Source of the DNA: JBMNGO01 sp050949885
GTDB lineage: Bacteria > Bacillota > Syntrophomonadia > Syntrophomonadales > Syntrophomonadaceae
Assembly: GCA_050949885.1 (NCBI GenBank)
Contig: JBMNGO010000001.1
Coordinates: forward strand, 434,001-498,000
Length of the DNA stretch: 64,000 bases
Reading direction: 5' to 3'
A model generated the notes under the pieces. That model saw only the letters and a program-made list of their open reading frames with translations. It searched no databases and was not told where the DNA came from. This document shows positions 42,846-50,847 of the stretch, in pieces. The position numbers and the translations under genes were made by a program. Every line of letters begins with the position of its first letter. The first letter of the stretch is position 1.

Positions 42846-43295
42846 ATGAGGAGAGATTTGACGCCCTTTAGAAAAAATAACAGCATATTGCCCTCTGACT
42901 TGTTCAAAGGTTTCTTGGGCTCCAATTTTATTGAGGATTTCTTTAATAATTCCATTCTGTCCAACGCTCATGGCTATTTAAAAACAGACATCAGAGAAAC
43001 GGAAAAAGAATACCTAATGGAGGCGGAATTGCCCGGTTTTGAAAAGGAAAACATACATGTGGATTATCATGATGGCATATTAAGTATCCACGCCCATAAG
43101 GATGATGTATTAACCGAAGAAAATGACAACTATGTTAGACGCGAGAGGCACTATGGCACCATATCCAGGAGTTACCACGTTGAAGGCATTAAGGAAGACC
43201 AAATAAAAGCTTCATATAAAGATGGAATATTAAAACTAATACTGCCCAAATCAGAAACAGCCAGACAGAACAGAAGAGTCATAGATATTAATTAA
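42846..43295 (+). CDS. Hsp20/alpha-crystallin small heat-shock protein
   Basis: A 149-residue chaperone. The alpha-crystallin domain spans about residues 42-140: LKTDIRETEKEYLMEAELPGFEKENIHVDYHDGILSIHA, RRERHYGTISRSYHV and DGILKLILPKSE. It holds unfolded proteins. AAAGGAGAG precedes the ATG. An IS256-family element sits just 11 bases beyond its stop, separating it from its probable terminator at 44795. Confidence 0.93.
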   Translation: MRRDLTPFRKNNSILPSDLFKGFLGSNFIEDFFNNSILSNAHGYLKTDIRETEKEYLMEAELPGFEKENIHVDYHDGILSIHAHKDDVLTEENDNYVRRERHYGTISRSYHVEGIKEDQIKASYKDGILKLILPKSETARQNRRVIDIN

Positions 43296-43298
43296 ATG

Positions 43299-43306
43299 GC
43301 AGCCAC
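43299..43306. repeat. Target-site duplication, left copy
   Basis: GCAGCCAC, repeated at 44759-44766 on the other side of the insertion sequence. An 8-base duplication is usual for IS256-family transposition. Confidence 0.85.
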
Positions 43307-44758
43307 GGTAGTGTAAATAATTTTGTGTATCCTTCAGCAGTAATCAAAAATTGATGGCTATATTGAGGAATTATTTCCCCTATGTATTTTAAAGCGTATC
43401 AGCTGGCTCAGTTCTTGTAAAGAACAAAGCCAGCTGTTTCTAATTAGCTATAATCTCCAGGGAAAATACGTTCGGAAAAAATGAGAACCAGTTGGCCAAA
43501 AATCTCGCGCCAGCCGCTGATTTTCCCCCATTTAATGGTGATGTCTTGAATTGCTAAATACAGGGACTTTAATAGGGCGGTATCCGACGGATAGGCCGCT
43601 TTGGCTTTGGTGACTTTCCGCAAGCTGCGGTTGAAATTTTCAATCCGGTTAGTGGTATAAATAAGCCGCCGAATGGCCGGAGGGTACTTAAAGAAGGTAC
43701 TGAGTTCTACCCAGTTTTTTCGCCAGGAACGCAGGGCTGCTGGATATTTCTTACCCCAATTTTCTTCAAAAGCATCTAGTTCCATAAGTCCAGCTTCTTC
43801 AGTTGGGGCCTGGTAGATTCTTTTCATTTCTGAGGTATAAGCCTTTAAATCTTTATGGCTTACATAGCGCATGGAGTTACGAACTTGATGGACTATGCAA
43901 CGTTGAATATCTGTTTGGGGATAAACGGTATGTATAGCTTCACTGAAGCCGTTTAGTCCGTCCACTGAAGTAATAAGTATATCTCTAACTCCCCGATTTT
44001 TTAGTTCATTCATGATACTGAGCCAGTATTTGCTGCTTTCCGACTCACCGATCCACAGGCCGCAGACATCTCTGTTACCATCCAGATCGATTCCAATTGC
44101 TATGTAAACGGCGCGCTGCTTTACCAGACCTTCTGTCCTGACTGGATAATGAATAGCGTCAAAAAACATCATTGCGTAGAGCGGTTTTAACGGTCGGTTT
44201 TGCCATTCTTTTATCTCGGGAAGTATTCTATCTGTGATTTTGGAGATGGTTTCTGCTGATACTTCTGCTCCATAAAGAGACTCTATATGTGTACTAATAT
44301 CTCGTGTACTCATGCCTTTAGCATACATGCTGATAATTTGATTATCCAACCCTTGTATATCCCGTTTGTATTTGGGAACAATCTTGGGCTCAAATTCACC
44401 TTTGCGATCGCGGGGCACGTCTATATCGATCGGGCCGTATTCCGAACGTAGTGTTTTGGGGGAGCTGCCATTCCGACTATTGTCAGTTGCCTTATTCTCG
44501 CTATCATTTTTTGCATAGCCCAAATCAGCTTCTAATTCGGCTTGCAGCATAGTTTCGACTGTATCACCGACTAAATCGGCCAGAGCCCCTTTTAAGTCAT
44601 CCGTGCTCTTAATATCATAAGCCTGGATAAACTCCTGTAACCAACCTTCCGGTAATCTTTTTCTACGTCTCTCTCGCTTTTTCTTTTCCATAAACAAAAT
44701 CCTCCATTTGGTTTTATTTTACCATCTGAAGGATTTACACAAATATTTTTACATTCTC
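43307..44758 (-). mobile_element. Complete IS256-family insertion sequence
   Basis: A 1452-base element bounded by imperfect 23-base terminal inverted repeats (17 of 23 match): left GGTAGTGTAAATAATTTTG, right (reverse complement) GAGAATGTAAAAATATTTG, both continuing TGTA. An internal hairpin CAGCTGGCT...AGCCAGCTG (about 43401-43438) lies downstream of the transposase and may block read-through. Eight-base direct repeats flank it, so insertion is recent or at least undecayed. Confidence 0.9.
43444..44697 (-). CDS. IS256-family transposase
   Basis: A full-length 417-residue mutator-type DDE transposase. DDE residues lie in MFFDAIHYPVR, SVDGLNGF and the C-terminal RIENFNRSLRK segment; the intervening DIQRCIVHQVRNSMRYV is the family signature. 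No frameshift or stop was seen. The element is probably competent. Confidence 0.93.
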   Translation of the reverse strand: MFMEKKKRERRRKRLPEGWLQEFIQAYDIKSTDDLKGALADLVGDTVETMLQAELEADLGYAKNDSENKATDNSRNGSSPKTLRSEYGPIDIDVPRDRKGEFEPKIVPKYKRDIQGLDNQIISMYAKGMSTRDISTHIESLYGAEVSAETISKITDRILPEIKEWQNRPLKPLYAMMFFDAIHYPVRTEGLVKQRAVYIAIGIDLDGNRDVCGLWIGESESSKYWLSIMNELKNRGVRDILITSVDGLNGFSEAIHTVYPQTDIQRCIVHQVRNSMRYVSHKDLKAYTSEMKRIYQAPTEEAGLMELDAFEENWGKKYPAALRSWRKNWVELSTFFKYPPAIRRLIYTTNRIENFNRSLRKVTKAKAAYPSDTALLKSLYLAIQDITIKWGKISGWREIFGQLVLIFSERIFPGDYS

Positions 44759-44766
44759 GCAGCCAC
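44759..44766. repeat. Target-site duplication, right copy
   Basis: GCAGCCAC, identical to 43299-43306. Confidence 0.85.
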
Positions 44767-44794
44767 CTCCACTGCAACCATTGGAACCTAGACA

Positions 44795-44826
44795 ACTCGG
44801 GGTCCTTCCCCGAGTGTTTCTATTTC
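44795..44826 (+). terminator. Terminator, probably of hsp20 before IS insertion
   Basis: ACTCGGGG (44795-44802) pairs with CCCCGAGT (44808-44815), followed by GTTTCTATTTC. Removing the insertion sequence puts it about 40 bases after the hsp20 stop. Confidence 0.75.
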
Positions 44827-44883
44827 TCGACTGTGCAGATGTGCAGATACTATGGTATAAACAAAATATTCATACAAACCACG

Positions 44884-45921
44884 CTATGACCTTTTATTAC
44901 CATTTGGCTGACTTCTCGCTTGGTCAGCATGATCGTCTTGTCCTTTTCCATCGTTCTGCTTATCTTTAGACCAACGGTTGTTGTTATCATTTTCTCCATT
45001 TTGGGGAACATCCCGGCCGTTATTTTCATTGGTTTTCCGGGAAGATTTTCTGTTCTCCTTATCTTCCGCTGGGGGATGGTTCTTGGGTTTTTTATTATCC
45101 CTCCATAGTTGCAGATAGTCTTCCAATTTAGTATTATCCTTATCTTTCCGTGACTTGGAGTAGCCGGTTGATTTAGGATTATCTCTATCTTCCCCCGCTG
45201 GGGAATTGCCTGTTGATTTCTTATCGCCATCTTTTATATTTTTTCCACTTTTATTGCCATTTGGTGTTCGGGAAAAAGGCATTTTCTCATCTTGTTTTGT
45301 CTGTTTTTCCCACTCGTTATGGTTATTATCTCCTTTCTCTTTTGCTTCACTAGAATTATTCGGTTTCACAATGAACTGTTGGCCATGGACCTCAAAACTG
45401 TGCCCATTTCCCCTTAACCTGTCTAATTTCTTATCCATTTTCTCAACCAGCAATTGGCCACGATTATTCCCTGGTTTTTCTTGTTGGGCTGGTTCAATAC
45501 TGATTTTAATATCCTTAAGTTCATCGGTTTGACTGGAGGTGTTAACAACCTTTTCAATTACTTCCTCCACAGCTCTTTCAATAGGCTTCCCCTGCACATT
45601 TAATTGTTCTATTATACTCTGGCCCTGATCACTTAGAGCATTAACCTTAACAACCCTATCCCACCTGTTAAATCCCAACTCCAGACCGGAAGATACCCTG
45701 GCAAATGCCGTCACCCTATAATAGTCCACAGTACCCACTATGATAAGGAGAAAAACAGCCGCAGCCGCCAAATATTTGATGGGCAGCCCGGAAGAAACAC
45801 GGTGCAGGGAACCCACCGGCAGGTGTTCTTTGGTTTTTATTTTTTTATACTGACCGCCGGGAACTAATACTATTGCCCAATCTTTTCCGCTTTCTACAAC
45901 CAAGCCCTCTTTACCAGCCAC
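44884..45921 (-). CDS. rsgI: RsgI-type anti-sigma-I factor with long hydrophilic tail
   Basis: About 345 residues. The N-terminal RsgI domain (GLVVESGKDWAIVLVPGGQYKKIKTKEHLPVG) should bind SigI; a single membrane segment follows (IKYLAAAAVFLLIIVGTV); the outer part has a short conserved domain (about 80-180) and a very long Asn/Lys/Asp/Glu-rich tail without a binding module. In clostridia such tails can carry carbohydrate sensors; none is visible here. GTG 45921 is preferred (AGGAG 10 bases upstream, domain begins at once); TTG 46068, overlapping the sigI stop, would add 49 atypical residues. Confidence 0.82.
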   Translation of the reverse strand: MAGKEGLVVESGKDWAIVLVPGGQYKKIKTKEHLPVGSLHRVSSGLPIKYLAAAAVFLLIIVGTVDYYRVTAFARVSSGLELGFNRWDRVVKVNALSDQGQSIIEQLNVQGKPIERAVEEVIEKVVNTSSQTDELKDIKISIEPAQQEKPGNNRGQLLVEKMDKKLDRLRGNGHSFEVHGQQFIVKPNNSSEAKEKGDNNHNEWEKQTKQDEKMPFSRTPNGNKSGKNIKDGDKKSTGNSPAGEDRDNPKSTGYSKSRKDKDNTKLEDYLQLWRDNKKPKNHPPAEDKENRKSSRKTNENNGRDVPQNGENDNNNRWSKDKQNDGKGQDDHADQARSQPNGNKRS

Positions 45922-46064
45922 GTGTTTTCTTCTCCTCTCTAGAAAAACGCCCTTACAAAAGATATTCTGCCAGATCCTAATTACCTGTGCAATTTGCCCG
46001 CTGGGTCCTAGTCTGAAGCAGAGACGTCCCTTTTGCTTTTCCCTTGCCTCCTGGATGAGCAAGT

Positions 46065-46796
46065 TCAAGAACCCTCACCGCTTCCACTTTCGCTGGACCA
46101 AACAAATTCCTTTAAATAAGTAAAATCATAAATGAGTATAATAGCATTAGCTATGATAAATTTACGGAACTTCTCCAGGATTTTTTTGTTAACCAGGTAT
46201 TTCTCCTGGATATCTTTGGCAGGTAAAACCTTCTTTTCCAAAAGGTAATCGGCCATTTGTTTGTCACCGGCAATTTGCCTGGCCACATCTTTTGCTCGTT
46301 CCCGGCTGCGAAACTGCTTGGGACCTGATAATACCAGGTCTTCAAAACTAATAGAAAATTCCGCCAGTATTTTTTTATATTCATTAATCTCTTTTTTCCT
46401 GGCCAGATCCTCAATAATATTTTCGATTAGGTCTTCATCTGCCTTGATCTCAGGAAAATCTCCCTCAGCAGCCAGGGCAGAAATGGGGACTGCTGAATGT
46501 TTTTTTTCCCGGCGCTTAAAATCAATTATACGGTTTTTTATTACCTGTCCAAAAAATACTAAAAACCTTCCCCGGCTGGCATCATAGCTGGCGAAAGACT
46601 CTAAAATAGCCAGGCGGGCTATACTAGCTTCTTCGTCATATGGATCTATGTATTTTCCGCAAGTCCTGGAACAGACCCGCAGACCAAAATCAATCAGATC
46701 ATCGTAAACATCATCTATTGCCGTTGTTTCACCCTCTTGATATCTGGCGCAAGCAAGAGCCAGAACCCTATCAAGATCTGATGCCCCCTCCCACAT
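46065..46796 (-). CDS. sigI: RNA polymerase sigma factor SigI
   Basis: A 243-residue sigma-70 relative of the SigI group: region-2-like FGLRVCSRTCGKYIDPYDEEASIARLAILESFASYDASRGRFLVFFGQVIKNRIIDFKRRE and a SigI-specific C-terminal helix-turn-helix (EKYLVNKKILEKFRKFIIANAIIL). It is paired with an RsgI gene, its anti-sigma factor, as in Bacillus and Clostridium. Heat or envelope/carbohydrate stress is the usual trigger. Confidence 0.92.
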   Translation of the reverse strand: MWEGASDLDRVLALACARYQEGETTAIDDVYDDLIDFGLRVCSRTCGKYIDPYDEEASIARLAILESFASYDASRGRFLVFFGQVIKNRIIDFKRREKKHSAVPISALAAEGDFPEIKADEDLIENIIEDLARKKEINEYKKILAEFSISFEDLVLSGPKQFRSRERAKDVARQIAGDKQMADYLLEKKVLPAKDIQEKYLVNKKILEKFRKFIIANAIILIYDFTYLKEFVWSSESGSGEGS

Positions 46797-46948
46797 TATT
46801 TAATCCTCCCAAAGCATGCGTTACTTCTTCAAATAATTAGTTCCATTATGGAGGACTTATTTCCTTTGGAAATCGAAAAATGGTATTATTTGTTTGTTTG
46901 CGTTCATTATTAATGCGTAAAAGCTAATGAAAAACAGGGGGATGAGTG

Positions 46949-47017
46949 ATGAATTTATTAGTGGTAGCTCTCTCCTCCCCAATAGCAGGTTTAATCGCCA
47001 TTGAAATGGATGGCTGA
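46949..47017 (+). CDS. Candidate 22-residue hydrophobic peptide
   Basis: The frame begins MNLLVVALSSPIAGLIAI and has an AGGGGG ribosome site about 8 bases upstream. It resembles a small membrane peptide or leader. A second frame from ATG 46942 overlaps it. Coding potential is unproven. Confidence 0.25.
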   Translation: MNLLVVALSSPIAGLIAIEMDG

Positions 47018-47042
47018 AGGCTTTATTTCATGGAAGCAATTT

Positions 47043-47217
47043 GGGCCGGTACGTTTAAACCGGCCCATTGGTTCCAGCAACCGAGAAGGCGGTTTTCCGG
47101 CAGCTAAAGCTGCTTTCGCCCTGAGCCGCAACCATAATAACTCCGAAAAATTAGTTAGAGATCTACTACGTCTAAGTGATCCTATGGTTCATCCCTGTCT
47201 GTCAACCATGCCAGGGA
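47043..47217. ncRNA. Candidate structured RNA with several stems and an H-type pseudoknot
   Basis: GGGCCGGT (47043-47050) pairs with ACCGGCCC (47059-47066). A GCAGC-TAAA-GCTGC hairpin lies inside a GGCG/CGCC stem near 47095-47130. ATGGTT (47184-47189) pairs with AACCAT (47204-47209) while TCCCTG (47192-47197) pairs with CAGGGA (47212-47217), giving a pseudoknot. No known RNA class recognised; strand undecided. On the minus strand it is the 3' region of the next gene. Confidence 0.3.
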
Positions 47218-47238
47218 AAAACCGCCCCCTGCTGCCGA

Positions 47239-49401
47239 TTACCGGTGTAGGCTGCGAATGAGAGTGAAGGCGGCCTCTCCCCGGGTTACTGCTTCATGGG
47301 CCTTAAAGTCTTTATCAACATGCAGCAAATCCATGGCCGTGGCCAGAGCAATATAGCCCACTTTTGATTCATTAATGCTAGAGTCATCGGGGAAAGGATT
47401 TATGAATATGGAGCTATGACGAGCTACTTTCTCCAGGCCCATGCTACGTATTGCAACTTCTGTCAGCATTTGGCGAGTAAGATCATCCTGGTAAGGAACT
47501 TTTTCCGTTATCCATTCTCTTGCATAGCAGGTTTCTATGACCTCTTTTTCATTCAAGCTGGAAACATACCATACTCCATCTACCGCCCCCAGCATAGCCC
47601 GCAAGTATTCGCCGTTACTAATAATAATATCGGGACGGAATTGGTTTCCATACTCATTCATCAGACCCGCCTGACCGATCAGACGTATTTCCTGTTCAGC
47701 AAAATGCCCGGCAATATCGTCAAAATTATGCGCAGTAGGCTGTTTCTCCAGCGGTTCGCCCATACTATTCAGTGCTTTACCGCTGACGGCATCAATCATG
47801 GCAAACTCCCTTGACCCGTCGTCCGTTAGAGGCTTGTATGCCAGCATGAACTTACCGGTATACCCATCCGAACCGGAAATAGGTGTATAACATAATGTCA
47901 TGGGGGCAAGGCCCAAAACGATTTCGTAAGCCTGGCTGGAATTCATAGCCTGGCTGACTGGGATAAATTCTTTTTCGGTCCAGGTTAGACTGTATTCAGT
48001 AATTTCGCCAGTTGCCCCCGAAATCACCAAACGAAAGCCATCATAATGGAAAGGCACACCATTGACTTGTCTGGTAAAAGCAACCGACCACCTGTCAGGA
48101 AGGCTATCTAGTTCCAGCGGACGAACATTCCAAGATTCTGCTTCACCTAACAGTTTTACTTCTTTAGATAATTGGGGTTCAATTTTCTTGATGAATTCCT
48201 GGGCAATAGTTGTTGCCTTTTCCTGGGTTAGGGTCCCTTTTTCATACTCATCACCGGAATACTTGCCAAAGGAATAGATACGGCCGGTGTTAGCATCAAC
48301 CCTAGCCCAAATGTTATAATAATCCCCATCATTGGTCCTATTGGGGTTTACCCAGTTAAGGTTCCAGGTGCGAATGTCTTTATTCTGCCAATCAACGCTT
48401 AACTGGGCGCTGTTTAATTGTGCCTGGGCGGGAATATCTAACCATTTTTTTATTAAAGAAATGGCTTCTTCCGGGGTAATTATTTCTTGATGCTTCTTCA
48501 GTTCAGCTATTTCCTGAGGCGACAAAGAACCGTATTCGGAACTGCCCCTGCCACCTATTGCCATTTCTTTCATGGCCAGGTCATTAGCGTACCTTTCATT
48601 CTCTCCTTCACTTAGAACCATAGGCTGACCGGTTAAAGCATCAATGGTACCCATGGATGGATGATCAATCCGATAGACTAAGCGTACCGGCTGCGGCTCT
48701 GAATCAGATGATCTTAAGAGCCAATATTGAGGGAGAAAATATTCCATCTTCAGCATCTCTTCGTCTTTAAAAACCTTCTTAGCTTGAGCCTTAGGCACTA
48801 CCCGGGAAGGATCAGGCAAAGGAAGGTCGGTCCAGGTGAGGCTGTAGGAGATGATATCTTTGGTACGGCCATTTAATTCAATATAGGCACCATCACCCAG
48901 AACTGGTACCCCGTTTTCTACACGCTGGTATTGAAAATAAAAGTAGTAATTGCTGTGGGCGGATAAAGGTATAACATTAGGGTTTTTAACTACCTGTAAA
49001 TTAGCAGCCTTTTCAGGAATTACCCTATGTAGCCAACGGTCGGCAATTTTCTGAGCTTCCTGGGCGGATAAGACAGCAGGAGCCGATTGACTTGCCGGGA
49101 CATTAGTCCAATGGTACATGCTTATTATGTCACCCGTTGCAGCGTTGACCCTGACACTGAGGGAGCCTTTATCAGGTTCACTGGCCTCCCATTGCAGATT
49201 CCAACTTGATTCGTAGGGGGAAGAACTAAATTGGGATACAAAATTAGGATACTGTGCAGTAACCGGGAACAGTTCCTTGGCTTTCTGTATCGCTTCCTCC
49301 AGGGCTATATTGGTATTCTGGGCCACTGCCAGTGCCGGACTTAAGCCCACCACCATTGCCAGGCCAATTATAATAGCTATGACCCGTCTTTTTAGTACCA
49401 T
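47239..49401 (-). CDS. Secreted YcdB/YcdC-repeat protein with C-terminal SLH region
   Basis: A 720-residue exported protein. Signal peptide (RRVIAIIIGLAMVVGLSPALAVA), then repeated YcdB/YcdC-type (PepSY-related) modules recognisable by WxLxW...VRVNAATGDIISMYHW, YIELNGRTKDIISYSLTWTDLP, ARVDANTGRIYSFGKY and VISGATGEITEYSLTWTEKE. The C-terminus (FDDIAGHFAEQEIRLIGQAGLM..., EAVTRGEAAFTLIRSL) holds SLH-like motifs for wall anchoring. ATG 49401 has AAAGGAG upstream. A role as protease inhibitor or sporulation-related surface protein is only suggested by family. Confidence 0.82.
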   Translation of the reverse strand: MVLKRRVIAIIIGLAMVVGLSPALAVAQNTNIALEEAIQKAKELFPVTAQYPNFVSQFSSSPYESSWNLQWEASEPDKGSLSVRVNAATGDIISMYHWTNVPASQSAPAVLSAQEAQKIADRWLHRVIPEKAANLQVVKNPNVIPLSAHSNYYFYFQYQRVENGVPVLGDGAYIELNGRTKDIISYSLTWTDLPLPDPSRVVPKAQAKKVFKDEEMLKMEYFLPQYWLLRSSDSEPQPVRLVYRIDHPSMGTIDALTGQPMVLSEGENERYANDLAMKEMAIGGRGSSEYGSLSPQEIAELKKHQEIITPEEAISLIKKWLDIPAQAQLNSAQLSVDWQNKDIRTWNLNWVNPNRTNDGDYYNIWARVDANTGRIYSFGKYSGDEYEKGTLTQEKATTIAQEFIKKIEPQLSKEVKLLGEAESWNVRPLELDSLPDRWSVAFTRQVNGVPFHYDGFRLVISGATGEITEYSLTWTEKEFIPVSQAMNSSQAYEIVLGLAPMTLCYTPISGSDGYTGKFMLAYKPLTDDGSREFAMIDAVSGKALNSMGEPLEKQPTAHNFDDIAGHFAEQEIRLIGQAGLMNEYGNQFRPDIIISNGEYLRAMLGAVDGVWYVSSLNEKEVIETCYAREWITEKVPYQDDLTRQMLTEVAIRSMGLEKVARHSSIFINPFPDDSSINESKVGYIALATAMDLLHVDKDFKAHEAVTRGEAAFTLIRSLHR

Positions 49402-49631
49402 TTCCCATTCTCCTTTCGATTTTTCTTTCCATAAGCCTTTTAAGCATCTATACGCATCTGCCACAAATAATCTGACACCTAATGAAGAAATATTTGGCAG
49501 GTATTAAGCCCGAATTATCTTGGCATGAAGTATTTATGAAATTACCTTATATAAAAATCCAAGGGCCCAACCTAGGCGTAACCGCCCAGTTGAGCCTTTT
49601 CAGTCATACATAGGCCAATGGTAGCTATCTT

Positions 49632-50708
49632 CTAGCTTCCCAGGGCATCCGCAGCAATAATGGCGTCCCGCACCATGTCCGCATCGACCGCAAAAGGCAT
49701 AAAGTGGATGGTTTCGCCTTCCTTGGTAGCGGCCTCGGCAACTTTACGCAGCTGGCTTACTGATGCATTTTCCAGCCCCAATTCCGCAAGAGAAGTGGGG
49801 AGTCCCACCGCCTGGCAAAAGTCTATTACCTCCAGTAATTCTTCTATGGGCCGATCTTCCATAACCATCTGCACAATAGTGGAAAAAGCTACTTTTTCTC
49901 CATGATAATACTTATGGGTTTCCTCTAAAACCGTAAACCCGTTATGAATGGCATGAGCTGCCGCCAGCCCCCCGCTCTCGAAGCCTATTCCGCTGAGATA
50001 GGTATTGGCTTCAACAATCCTCTCCACGGCAGGAGTAATGGCTTTTCGTGCCACTGCCAGTCTGGCCGTTTCCCCATATTTCATAAGGGTTTCAAAACAA
50101 AGATTGGCCAGGGCCAGAGCACTGGCCGTAGGAGCCCCCCCTGCCATAGTGGTAAGGCGCCTTTGGGCACTGGCTTCCGCCTCAAATTTGGTGGCCAGGG
50201 CATCCCCCATACCCGCTACCAGGAACCGGATGGGAGCCTGGGCAACAACTCTGGTATCAACCAGCACTACATCGGGATTTTTAGGAAGAAGAAGATATTC
50301 TGCAAATTCACCCTTTTCCGTATATAGTACGGAAAGGGCGCTGCACGGAGCATCAGTAGAAGCGATGCTGGGCAGGATGGCCACCGGCAAACCCAAATAA
50401 TAGGCCACGGCCTTGGCTGTATCCAGAGTCTTGCCGCCTCCGAAACCTACTATGACATCCGCTGCTGCCCTTTGGGCCACGCCTTGCAAACGGTCGATTT
50501 CCTGCTGGGAAGCTTCTCCTGAAAACTTATCCACTGTCCACCGCATCCCGCCCAAACCAGGGACCAAAGAGCTTTCCACCAGGTTCAATACCGCCGGATC
50601 AGATATGATCAGGGCATGTGAACCCAGTGGTTTTAGATACTGTCCGACCTTTTTCAGCGCATCGGCACCCTGCACGTATTTACCGGGAGAGGTTAATACC
50701 TGGATCAT
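49632..50708 (-). CDS. gldA: Glycerol dehydrogenase-type iron alcohol dehydrogenase
   Basis: A 358-residue family III dehydrogenase: TSPGKYVQGADALKKVG, VGFGGGKTLDTAKAVAYY (NAD binding), LPSIASTDAPCSALSV, and metal ligands in GMGDALATKFEAE (Asp) and AAHAIHNGF / YYHGEKVAF (His). It oxidises glycerol to dihydroxyacetone, or reduces small carbonyls. GGAGGG precedes ATG 50708. Single gene; no dihydroxyacetone kinase neighbours it. Confidence 0.9.
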   Translation of the reverse strand: MIQVLTSPGKYVQGADALKKVGQYLKPLGSHALIISDPAVLNLVESSLVPGLGGMRWTVDKFSGEASQQEIDRLQGVAQRAAADVIVGFGGGKTLDTAKAVAYYLGLPVAILPSIASTDAPCSALSVLYTEKGEFAEYLLLPKNPDVVLVDTRVVAQAPIRFLVAGMGDALATKFEAEASAQRRLTTMAGGAPTASALALANLCFETLMKYGETARLAVARKAITPAVERIVEANTYLSGIGFESGGLAAAHAIHNGFTVLEETHKYYHGEKVAFSTIVQMVMEDRPIEELLEVIDFCQAVGLPTSLAELGLENASVSQLRKVAEAATKEGETIHFMPFAVDADMVRDAIIAADALGS

Positions 50709-50847
50709 GAGCTTTCCCTCCAATCTTAATAATTACCAGTAATAGTGTGCTAGATGCCTCCTGCAATTATTCTCCTGCAATAAACAGCAACAGAGCCACT
50801 GGAAACAAAAACTGCCAGTGGCCCTGCCATCTTTTCCTCGTGATATA

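Larger units (their letters stand above)
46797..47238. other. Intergenic region with small ORF and structured RNA-like DNA
   Basis: Contains the sigI upstream region (no clear -35/-10 assigned), a 22-codon candidate frame at 46949-47017, and a run of stems with a pseudoknot (47043-47217), both listed separately. Confidence 0.4.

Noticed and set aside
47001..47261. An 86-codon plus-strand frame
   Set aside because: It runs through stem-rich DNA and overlaps the end of the SLH/YcdB gene; no family resemblance.
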